From NCBI GenBank assembly GCA_014846205.1, contig RKAY01000174.1, positions 1 to 5,585 of the forward strand: a stretch of 5,585 bases of DNA, written 5' to 3'. The notes below the pieces were generated by a model. That model had not been told where the DNA came from and made no database searches. It worked only from the letters and a program-made list of their open reading frames with translations. The first letter of the stretch is position 1. The number at the start of each line of letters is the position of its first letter. This stretch comes from Collinsella aerofaciens (GTDB lineage: Bacteria; Actinomycetota; Coriobacteriia; Coriobacteriales; Coriobacteriaceae). Shown here in pieces: positions 1 to 5,585 of this stretch. Both the position numbers and the translations under genes were made by a program.

Positions 1-993
1 CAGGGACAGGGCCTTGCCACCTACCGCGAGCTCATCCGCAATATATCGACCAAGACGCGCCCCGAGGGCGGTGCGCTCAGCCTTATCCTAGATCGCTGGG
101 TCGCCTCGTGTGCCGATGCCGACGAGTCTGCCGTCAATTCCCAACTGGCCCCGCTCGAGGAAATGGTCCACGGCTTCGACTTCGCCCGTATGCTCCGCCG
201 CTACCGCGCGGCCGTATCCGAGGGCGACGAAGAGGCCATGAGCCGCGTGGCCAAATGGATCCGCGGCGAATACCGCACCAAGAGCGAGGCTCGCGCCGAA
301 TTGGGCTCCTCAACCATCATCAGCGATGACGACTGGTACGACTACGTTAAGCTCATTGCGCGCTTTTTGGTTTGCAGCGGCTACAAGGGCATGCTGGTGC
401 TCATCGACGAGCTCGTGAATCTGTACAAGATTCCCAACGCCATCACGCGCCAATATAACTACGAGAAGATCCTGACCATGTACAACGACACGCTGCAGGG
501 CAAAGCGCAGTACCTGGGCGTGATCATGGGCGGCACGCCGACCTCTATCGAGGACCGCCGCCGCGGCGTCTTTTCCTACGAGGCCCTTCGGAGCCGTCTC
601 GCTCAGGGCCGTTTTGCGCGCGATGACCTCAAAGACATGCTCGCGCCCATCATCCGCCTGCAGCCGCTCACCTACGAGGAGCTGCTGGTGCTCATCGAAA
701 AGCTCATGCAGATCCATGCCGGCTACTTTGGCTGGACGCCCACGCTTACCGAGAACGACTTGGTGGACTTCCTCAAGATTGAGTTTGGCCGCGTGGGAGC
801 AGACACGCACCTGACGCCCCGCGAGGTCATCCGCGACTTTATCGAGCTGCTCGATATCCTTTGTCAAAACCCCGACGCCAACGTGGCCGAGTTGCTGCAA
901 GGCGTCGGTGGCGACGCGCTGGTGCCGGCAGCCGCAACAGACGACACCGGCACCGCAGACGATGACCGCAACTTCGCCGAATTCACCATCTAA
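1..993 (+). CDS. BREX-type P-loop ATPase (BrxC/BrxD family, DUF2791), C-terminal part, 5' truncated by the window
   Basis: The reading frame is open from base 1 to the TAA at 991-993, giving 330 visible residues. The first in-frame ATG (163) lies inside conserved-looking sequence and is unlikely to be the true start. A Walker B strand is clear at visible residues 130-141 (GMLVLIDELVNL, acidic pair D136-E137). The segment at about 177-200 (GGTPTSIEDRRRG, then SYEALRSRL) is, as I recall the family, a hallmark of BREX ATP-binding proteins such as BrxD. The Walker A loop should lie in the missing N-terminus, perhaps 100 residues upstream. The last 27 residues are an Ala/Thr/Asp-rich, probably disordered tail. 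BrxD works with the BrxHI helicase in BREX type 2 and 6 phage defence, and a BrxHI-like helicase follows here 116 bases downstream on the same strand. The precise activity of this family is poorly defined, so ATP-dependent action on DNA or on partner proteins is inference. Family assignment is firm; the BrxD symbol is not, because no BREX core gene is visible. Confidence 0.88.
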   Translation, partial: QGQGLATYRELIRNISTKTRPEGGALSLILDRWVASCADADESAVNSQLAPLEEMVHGFDFARMLRRYRAAVSEGDEEAMSRVAKWIRGEYRTKSEARAELGSSTIISDDDWYDYVKLIARFLVCSGYKGMLVLIDELVNLYKIPNAITRQYNYEKILTMYNDTLQGKAQYLGVIMGGTPTSIEDRRRGVFSYEALRSRLAQGRFARDDLKDMLAPIIRLQPLTYEELLVLIEKLMQIHAGYFGWTPTLTENDLVDFLKIEFGRVGADTHLTPREVIRDFIELLDILCQNPDANVAELLQGVGGDALVPAAATDDTGTADDDRNFAEFTI

Positions 994-1028
994 CCTGCCA
1001 AAAAGGGACAGGTTTATTTTGGCAGGTT
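992..1028 (+). terminator. Hairpin beginning in the ATPase stop codon; weak terminator or attenuator-like element
   Basis: Twelve-base perfect inverted arms (AACCTGCCAAAA at 992-1003 and its complement at 1017-1028) enclose a 13-base loop. The right arm runs into a short T run (1027-1030) followed by ATCT. The left arm starts inside the TAA stop of the ATPase gene. The T tract is short and partly paired, so it is at best a leaky intrinsic terminator. CAGGTTT occurs twice (1009-1015 and 1023-1029), so AACCTG at 992-997 can pair with either copy, giving a second, mutually exclusive six-base hairpin. It could lower helicase expression relative to the ATPase, protect a 3' end, or simply be a copy of a dispersed intergenic repeat. 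The structure is seen directly; the function is inferred. Confidence 0.5.
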
Positions 1029-1099
1029 TTATCTGGGCAAACGCCGATGTTGCAATTCGACGACCCATTGCCCGTTGCGTTTGATAGCCCGTTGTTGAG

Positions 1100-1105
1100 A
1101 GGAGG
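1100..1105 (+). promoter_or_regulatory. Ribosome binding site of the helicase gene
   Basis: AGGAGG lies four bases before the ATG at 1110. The spacing is a little short but the match to the anti-Shine-Dalgarno sequence is strong. It decides the start: the farther in-frame ATG at 1047 has no comparable purine-rich site. I found no convincing -35/-10 promoter pair in 994-1099, which fits co-transcription with the ATPase gene. Confidence 0.72.
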
Positions 1106-1109
1106 TCCC

Positions 1110-3554
1110 ATGAACGCTTTTGACCGCTACGCCCCGTTTATCCAGGATTTCATTTACTCCCACGATTGGGAGAGTCTACGCTCTATCCAGGTTGCGGCGG
1201 CAGATGCCATCTTCAACACGCAAGACAATGTGCTCCTGACGGCATCCACGGCATCTGGCAAAACTGAGGCGGCCTTCTTTCCCATCCTGACCGAGTTTTG
1301 GGAGAATCCGCCCGCAAGCGTGGGCGCCCTCTACATTGGCCCCCTCAAGGCGCTCATCAACGACCAATTCGTCCGCCTCAACGACCTGTGTGAAGAAGCC
1401 GATATCCCCGTCTGGCACTGGCATGGCGATGTCTCGCAATCGCACAAGACCAAACTCATCAAAAAACCGAGCGGCATCTTGCAGATTACGCCCGAATCAC
1501 TCGAGGCACTCCTGATCCACAAGCACATGGCAATCCCGCGTATGTTCTGCGACCTGCGCTATGTGGTCATCGACGAGGTCCACTCGCTCATGCGCGGTGA
1601 CCGCGGCGGGCAGACGCTCTGCCTTATCGAGCGTCTTTCGCGCATGGCGGGCGTGCGGCCCCGCCGCATCGGCCTTTCGGCCACCATCGGGGACCCGGAA
1701 CGCACGGGCGCCTTTCTCTCACAGGGGACGGGACGCGACTGCGTCATCCCCCGCTTTGAGGAGCCGCGCCGCGTTTGGCGTATCTCCATGGAGCACTTCT
1801 ACAACTCGGGTCCCCAGGCGCAGCAGCGAGGATCCACGAGCACGGGTCCGCAGGAGGCTGAGGTGCTCGCATGCGAGCGCATTGAGGCGGCACCACCCAC
1901 GGCGCTGCCCGTCAGCACCCAAGACATGCGCCATAGCGGACAGCTTACACAGGAGGAACGCCGCCAACGTCGCGAGCAGGCACGGGGCAAGGCTGCCCCC
2001 AAGGACCGTCGCACTTCCTCAGCCCCCGAGGGCGAAGTCGACATCCCGCAGGCAACCGAACAGGCACTGCTCAACCCCACCGACACCGCACCCGACAACG
2101 CCGACCCCGGCATGGGCTACATCTTTGAACATACCCGCGGCCGCAAGTGCCTGGTCTTTGCCAACTCGCGCGAGGAGGCAGAGGCCGTGTGCTCCATGTT
2201 GCGCAGCTACTGCGAGAGCCGGCACGAGCCAGACCGCTTCCTTATCCATCACGGCAACCTCTCGGCATCGCTACGCGAGACCGCCGAGGAGCTCATGCGC
2301 GACGAGGAACAGGCACAGACAACCGTCACCACCTCCACACTAGAGCTCGGCATTGATATCGGCCGCCTGGAACGCGCGTTCCAGATCGATGCACCGTTTA
2401 CCGTCAGCTCTTTTTTGCAGCGCATGGGGCGCACAGGCCGTCGCGACCTTCCGCCCGAGATGTGGTTTGTCATGCGCGAGGAAGAACCCGAGCCGCGCAC
2501 GATGATGCCCGAGACCATTCCCTGGAAGCTCCTGCAGGGCATCGCGCTCGTTCAACTCTATCGCGAGGAAAAGTGGGTCGAGCCACCCGAGCTCGATCGA
2601 CTCCCCTACAGTTTGCTCTACCACCAGACTATGTCGACGCTCGCCAGTACCGGCGAGCTCACACCGGCCGAGCTTGCTCAGCGCGTTCTCACGCTCAGCT
2701 ATTTCCACCGTGTCTCGGCCGATGACTATCGCATACTGCTGCGCCACCTCATCAAGATCGACCATATCCAGGTCACCGAAAGTGGCGGGCTCATCGTGGG
2801 TCTCGCGGGAGAGCGCATCATCAACAACTTTAAGTTCTACGCCGTGTTCCAGGAGAACGAGGAGTTTACCGTCCGGAGCGAATCGGCCGAGCTGGGCACG
2901 ATTGTCAACCCGCCACCACCTGGCGAGCGCATCGCCATCGCGGGCCATTGCTGGATCGTCGAAGAAGTGGACTGGAAGCGACACACCGTCTTTGCCACGC
3001 AAGTCAAAGGTCGTGTGCCGGCCTACTTTGGCGACTGCCCCGGCGACATCAATACTCACGTACTCGAGCGTATGCGCAAGGCGCTCAACGAGCATGCGGC
3101 ATATCCGTATCTCATGGGCAACGCACGGGCACGCCTTGCGCAGGCTCGTCATACCGCCGAGATTTCGGGCGCGGGAACTAAACCGCTCATTAACCTGGGC
3201 GGCGACACCTGGGTACTCTTCCCTTGGCTGGGCAGCTACGCCTTTTTGGCACTCGAGCGCATGCTCAAGATTAAATGTGCCGCTGAGCTGGGCCTTCGCG
3301 GGCTCGATCCGTCGCGTCCATACTTTATGCAGTTTAAGATGAAGGCCGACGAGGAGACATTCTTTGAGGTGCTCGCCGCCGAGGCCGAAAAGGACTTCAG
3401 CCCCATCGATCTCGTCTATCCCAGCGAGGTGCCTTACTTTGACCGCTACGACGAGTTTGTTCCCGAGGAGCTCGTGCTCAAAGGCTTCGCCGAAGGCGTG
3501 CTCGACATCGAGGGCATGAAGCAGCGTGTCCGCAGCTGGCGCGACCACACATAA
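1110..3554 (+). CDS. Lhr-like DEAD/DEAH-box superfamily 2 helicase, BrxHI-like
   Basis: This is an 814-residue predicted ATP-dependent nucleic-acid helicase or translocase. In order it shows motif I STASGKT (46-52), motif Ia GPLKAL (77-82), TPE (127-129), the DEVH Walker B box (155-158), motif III SAT (190-192), motif IV region CLVFANS (347-353), motif V STLELGIDIG (409-418) and motif VI QRMGRTGR (437-444). No catalytic motif is missing. The PLKAL and RRIGLSATIGDPE segments are typical of the Lhr branch. About 370 residues follow motif VI: a probable winged helix (roughly 500-575), a beta-rich segment and a C-terminal region of the Lhr/BrxHI type. A Gln/Arg/Ala/Pro-rich insert of about 100 residues (roughly 234-334) separates the RecA lobes. 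The start at 1110 is chosen for its AGGAGG and because MNAFDRYAPFIQDFIY looks like the natural N-terminus; ATG 1047 would add 21 unlikely residues. The upstream BrxD-like ATPase points to a shared defence or DNA-processing role. Generic Lhr repair helicase is the alternative, less likely given the partner. Confidence 0.9.
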   Translation: MNAFDRYAPFIQDFIYSHDWESLRSIQVAAADAIFNTQDNVLLTASTASGKTEAAFFPILTEFWENPPASVGALYIGPLKALINDQFVRLNDLCEEADIPVWHWHGDVSQSHKTKLIKKPSGILQITPESLEALLIHKHMAIPRMFCDLRYVVIDEVHSLMRGDRGGQTLCLIERLSRMAGVRPRRIGLSATIGDPERTGAFLSQGTGRDCVIPRFEEPRRVWRISMEHFYNSGPQAQQRGSTSTGPQEAEVLACERIEAAPPTALPVSTQDMRHSGQLTQEERRQRREQARGKAAPKDRRTSSAPEGEVDIPQATEQALLNPTDTAPDNADPGMGYIFEHTRGRKCLVFANSREEAEAVCSMLRSYCESRHEPDRFLIHHGNLSASLRETAEELMRDEEQAQTTVTTSTLELGIDIGRLERAFQIDAPFTVSSFLQRMGRTGRRDLPPEMWFVMREEEPEPRTMMPETIPWKLLQGIALVQLYREEKWVEPPELDRLPYSLLYHQTMSTLASTGELTPAELAQRVLTLSYFHRVSADDYRILLRHLIKIDHIQVTESGGLIVGLAGERIINNFKFYAVFQENEEFTVRSESAELGTIVNPPPPGERIAIAGHCWIVEEVDWKRHTVFATQVKGRVPAYFGDCPGDINTHVLERMRKALNEHAAYPYLMGNARARLAQARHTAEISGAGTKPLINLGGDTWVLFPWLGSYAFLALERMLKIKCAAELGLRGLDPSRPYFMQFKMKADEETFFEVLAAEAEKDFSPIDLVYPSEVPYFDRYDEFVPEELVLKGFAEGVLDIEGMKQRVRSWRDHT

Positions 3555-3571
3555 AACGGGGCCGACTATAT

Positions 3572-3683
3572 GAGTAGTCAATTTGGGACGGGGCTATTTT
3601 AGCTACCCCTGCCGCCAATCGGCCAACCCGTTCGCGCTACCTGCTTGGGTAGCTAAAATAGCCCCGTCCCAAATTGACTACTC
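3572..3683. repeat. 112-base inverted-repeat element between convergent genes
   Basis: The arms 3572-3608 and 3647-3683 are perfect reverse complements over 37 bases, separated by a 38-base loop (3609-3646). The loop holds its own small hairpin (GCCG 3611-3614 with CGGC 3620-3623), and each arm contains a short palindrome (GCTA-TTT-TAGC at 3593-3603 in the left arm). The element begins 18 bases after the helicase stop and ends 8 bases before the stop of the leftward gene, so it nearly fills the gap between the converging genes. Either transcript would fold a very stable stem, so two-way termination or 3'-end protection is plausible, although no T run follows either arm. Perfect arms of this length also fit a recently inserted dispersed repeat of the MITE or REP type. 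I see no encoded protein, and no target-site duplication was identified. Confidence 0.85.
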
Positions 3684-3691
3684 CCAATAGG

Positions 3692-4567
3692 CTAGTCGTG
3701 GAGAGCAGCGCCGAGGAAGTCGGTGTCGAAGGGCACAGCTTCGGCAAAGGCGTAGTCGCCGTCACTGGCGATGAGCAGGTAGTTTTCCTCGCCGCCGAAC
3801 TCCGCATCGCCACATGGGACCACCCAGGCATGGGCGAATACCTCGAGTGCCGTGGCAGCGCAGTCGCGCAGGAACGTCACATCGCTCCCCTTGTTTGCGC
3901 TCACGATATTGGCCACGTAGATACCCCCGGGGTTCAGGCTACCCCGCACTAAACGCAACGCCTCAATCGTCGCCAGCTCACGTACGGGCTCGGCACCGCC
4001 AAAGCAATCGCTCACGACCACGTCGTAGCGACGATGGCCCACGCTCGTCACGCCCAGATACGAGCGAGCCTCAGCGGTAATCACTCGCAGGCGATCGCCC
4101 ACCGTGCGCTCCAGCTCGTCCAGGTAGAACCAACGGCGCACCAGGCGCGTAATCTCGGCATCGTACTCAATGACGTCCATGCGCAGGCCCTCGTGCGACA
4201 TCAGCGCAAATTTGGGATAGGCAAACCCGCCGCCACCTAGCATAAGCATACGGTTGATACCGTGACCATAAGCGTCGCGCATCGCATCCTCGGCCTCAAA
4301 CACGTCGTCAAACGCGCGATAGTACGCAAAGACGGGCTCCGCCCAGCGCTCGCCAACGTAACTCGCGCTTTGGTAGACGCCGCCTTGCACCAATACGCGG
4401 ACTTCGTCGCCGCCCTCATCGTGCACGCGCTTCACACGTGCCAGCCCATTGCGGGTCCTCGCGACCTGCAGGCAGGCAGCATGAACAGCGACAGCGGCCG
4501 CACCAAGCGCCGCGGCTCCCAGGGCAACGCTGGCAACGACGCCGGCAGAAACACTCGGCTTGTTCAT
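3692..4567 (-). CDS. Membrane-anchored spermidine-synthase-like protein (Rossmann-fold, SAM-dependent transferase family)
   Basis: The protein has 291 residues. Residues 8-31 form an Ala/Val-rich hydrophobic segment, probably one membrane anchor; the following HAAC is not a good lipobox. The rest resembles the catalytic domain of spermidine synthase: QSASYVGERW near 65-74, the nucleotide-binding glycine loop LMLGGGGFAYP (108-118), the acidic strand end VIEYD (E134) that would bind the ribose of SAM, YDVVVSDCFGG (181-191) and LNPGGIYVANIV (211-222). True spermidine synthases carry GGGDG and an Asp-rich loop of the type DSxDP at the equivalent places. Here these read GGGGF and DCFGG, so aminopropyl transfer from decarboxylated SAM to putrescine is doubtful, and a methyltransferase or other SAM-using role is as likely. 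ATG 4567-4565 directly follows the elp3 stop and has a good ribosome binding site. Fold assignment is confident; substrate unknown. Confidence 0.82.
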   Translation of the reverse strand: MNKPSVSAGVVASVALGAAALGAAAVAVHAACLQVARTRNGLARVKRVHDEGGDEVRVLVQGGVYQSASYVGERWAEPVFAYYRAFDDVFEAEDAMRDAYGHGINRMLMLGGGGFAYPKFALMSHEGLRMDVIEYDAEITRLVRRWFYLDELERTVGDRLRVITAEARSYLGVTSVGHRRYDVVVSDCFGGAEPVRELATIEALRLVRGSLNPGGIYVANIVSANKGSDVTFLRDCAATALEVFAHAWVVPCGDAEFGGEENYLLIASDGDYAFAEAVPFDTDFLGAALHD

Positions 4568-5585
4568 CTAGAGCTCCTTTTGCAGATAAAGGCCATGGTC
4601 ATAAAATCCAAGATGGCGATAGTACTCGCGCGTACCGATCGCGCTGATCACGTTGATGTACGTATAGCCAGCGTCCCGAGCTATCTGGCACGCACGCTCC
4701 ACGAGCAAACGCCCCAACCCATGGTGCTGCGCCGCCTGACCCTGATCGCCCACGCGCGCCGCCATGCCGTACACGTGCACCTCGCGAATCATCGCCTCGT
4801 CCGGCGGCGTCGGCAACTCGTCCGCATGCGCGGCAACAAAAGCGCGATCGGGCAGCGACAACCGCAAAAAGCCCGCGATCTTGCCCCGCGGCGTCACCCA
4901 CTGCAAAAAGTGCTCGTAAGTCACAGGCGTCTCGTACGCCACTTCCTCATCAAGGGTCAACTCGTCCAGGTCGGCACCCGCCGTGCTGATCTCGCGATAG
5001 CGAATCTCACGCACCGTCGCACCGTCACCCCGAGCAGCCAGGCGGTTCTCGACGAGCTGACGCAGGTTGGGCTTCTTGTTGCCCACCATGATGTCATCGG
5101 AACTAAAGTCGCGAATCATGCGGCTGATGCGGCAGAACGCCGGCGTCACCACGATGTCATCGGCCAACACGTCGAGCAGCTCTTCCTCGGTATAGGGGCG
5201 CCACTCGCCACGCTCGTAACAGCCCACCAGACGCGAGCCCTCGATGAGCGCGCACGGGTAGACCTTGACCTCGTCGGGCATAAAGGCGCCCTCGGTCATA
5301 AAGCGCTCGTAGTCACGCTTGTCCCCCTCAGGCGTAGCACCCAACAAGTTGAGCATAAAGTGCGCGTGGATCTTAAAGCCAAACAGGCGCGCGAGCGAAA
5401 ACGCCCGCTCGATCTGCGCCACCGAAATGCGGCGCTCGTTGATATCGAGCAGGTGCTGGTCAAGGCTTTGGATGCCCATCTGTATCTTGGTGCAACCCAG
5501 GCGGCGGATGAGCGTGAGGGCCTGCGGCGTTACAGCATCGGGGCGCGTCTCGATAACGAGCCCCACCACGCGATGCTTCGCCGTC
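4568..5585 (-). CDS. elp3: Elp3-family tRNA uridine-34 modifying enzyme (radical SAM plus GNAT acetyltransferase), 5' truncated by the window
   Basis: The leftward frame is open to the window edge: codons upstream of the GTG at 5569 read TAKHR before VVGLVIETRPD, so that GTG is an internal valine and the true start lies beyond base 5585. There are 338 visible residues; full-length relatives are roughly 500-550. Elp3 uses SAM, an iron-sulfur cluster and acetyl-CoA to place a carboxymethyl-type group on wobble uridine 34 of tRNA in the cytoplasm. Visible family segments are ETRPD, LGCTKIQMGIQSLD, GFKIHAHFMLNLLGATPEGD, DEVKVYPCALIEGSRL, RISRMIRDFSSDDIMVGNKKPNLRQLV and IRYREI. A C-terminal GNAT domain follows, with acetyl-CoA loop QHHGLGRLL and the ending EYYRHLGFYDHGLYLQKEL. 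The cluster-binding cysteines must lie in the missing N-terminus. Where I recall many relatives having a cysteine just before the R-x-REI segment, this copy reads TVREIRYREI. The gene is coupled to the spermidine-synthase-like gene downstream. Confidence 0.93.
   Translation of the reverse strand, partial: TAKHRVVGLVIETRPDAVTPQALTLIRRLGCTKIQMGIQSLDQHLLDINERRISVAQIERAFSLARLFGFKIHAHFMLNLLGATPEGDKRDYERFMTEGAFMPDEVKVYPCALIEGSRLVGCYERGEWRPYTEEELLDVLADDIVVTPAFCRISRMIRDFSSDDIMVGNKKPNLRQLVENRLAARGDGATVREIRYREISTAGADLDELTLDEEVAYETPVTYEHFLQWVTPRGKIAGFLRLSLPDRAFVAAHADELPTPPDEAMIREVHVYGMAARVGDQGQAAQHHGLGRLLVERACQIARDAGYTYINVISAIGTREYYRHLGFYDHGLYLQKEL
4574..4578 (-). promoter_or_regulatory. Ribosome binding site inside the end of elp3
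   Basis: On the minus strand AGGAG sits six bases before the ATG of the spermidine-synthase-like gene and lies within the last sense codons of elp3 (Lys-Glu-Leu-stop). The stop TAG (4570-4568) and start ATG (4567-4565) touch with no gap. This arrangement suggests translational coupling and one shared transcript. Confidence 0.8.

Noticed and set aside
163..165. ATG 163 as the start of the ATPase gene
   Set aside because: The frame stays open to base 1 with protein-like sequence, there is no ribosome binding site before it, and a start here would leave no room for Walker A.
1047..1049. ATG 1047 as the helicase start
   Set aside because: It lacks a Shine-Dalgarno site, and its 21 extra residues precede a better ATG (1110) with AGGAGG.
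310..1068. 252-codon leftward open frame opposite the ATPase gene
   Set aside because: It lies antisense to a clear protein family match and shows no recognisable domain. Long antisense frames are expected in GC-biased coding sequence.
1050..1090. TTGCAA-like -35 box for a promoter before the helicase
   Set aside because: No acceptable -10 hexamer lies 16-18 bases downstream.
1561..2343. 260-codon rightward frame inside the helicase gene
   Set aside because: An Arg/Ser/Pro/Ala-rich out-of-frame translation, typical of a shadow of GC-rich coding sequence.
2340..3581. 413-codon leftward open frame opposite the helicase gene
   Set aside because: Long, but it mirrors helicase codons, has no family motif I recognise and would overlap the inverted-repeat arm. 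The sense strand has all helicase motifs intact.
3572..3683. CRISPR repeats or a small RNA gene
   Set aside because: There are only two arms, in inverted rather than direct orientation, with no spacer series. No promoter was seen to support a small RNA gene.
5567..5569. GTG at 5569 as the start of elp3
   Set aside because: The frame continues to the window edge with family-like residues, and the required radical SAM cysteines have not yet appeared, so this is an internal valine.

Overview
This looks like a piece of a GC-rich bacterial chromosome with cytosine/guanine-biased third codon positions and good Shine-Dalgarno sites. My best guess is a gut actinobacterium of the Coriobacteriia (Collinsella-like). 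That guess rests on overall sequence style, on the GGGAC-rich intergenic hairpins and on the protein families present. It is an inference from memory, not a search result.

The window holds four protein genes in two convergent pairs. The left pair reads rightward. The first gene is cut by the window edge (bases 1-993) and encodes the C-terminal part of a P-loop ATPase of the BREX ATP-binding family (BrxC/BrxD, formerly DUF2791). The second (1110-3554) is a large Lhr-type DEAD/DEAH superfamily 2 helicase resembling BrxHI of BREX phage-defence systems. All its helicase motifs are intact, and it carries a charged insert of about 100 residues between the two RecA-like lobes. The intergenic gap (994-1109) contains a hairpin that starts in the stop codon of the ATPase gene.

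The right pair reads leftward. An Elp3-family radical SAM/acetyltransferase tRNA-modifying enzyme is cut by the right edge (4568-5585). Its stop codon directly abuts the start codon of a membrane-anchored spermidine-synthase-like protein with a Rossmann fold (3692-4567). Stop TAG is followed at once by ATG, and the ribosome binding site lies inside the last codons of elp3, so the two are probably translationally coupled.

Between the converging pairs lies a 112-base element (3572-3683) with perfect 37-base inverted arms around a 38-base loop. It may act as a two-way terminator or be a small dispersed or mobile repeat. Its arms share a 15-of-19-base core with the hairpin between the ATPase and helicase genes.

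The most interesting reading is that the ATPase and helicase form a compact defence-like or nucleic-acid-processing module. No BREX methylase (PglX), PglZ or other BREX core gene is visible in the window. The module ends at the inverted-repeat element and is followed by ordinary housekeeping genes. What lies left of base 1 decides whether this is part of a full BREX locus or a smaller stand-alone system.
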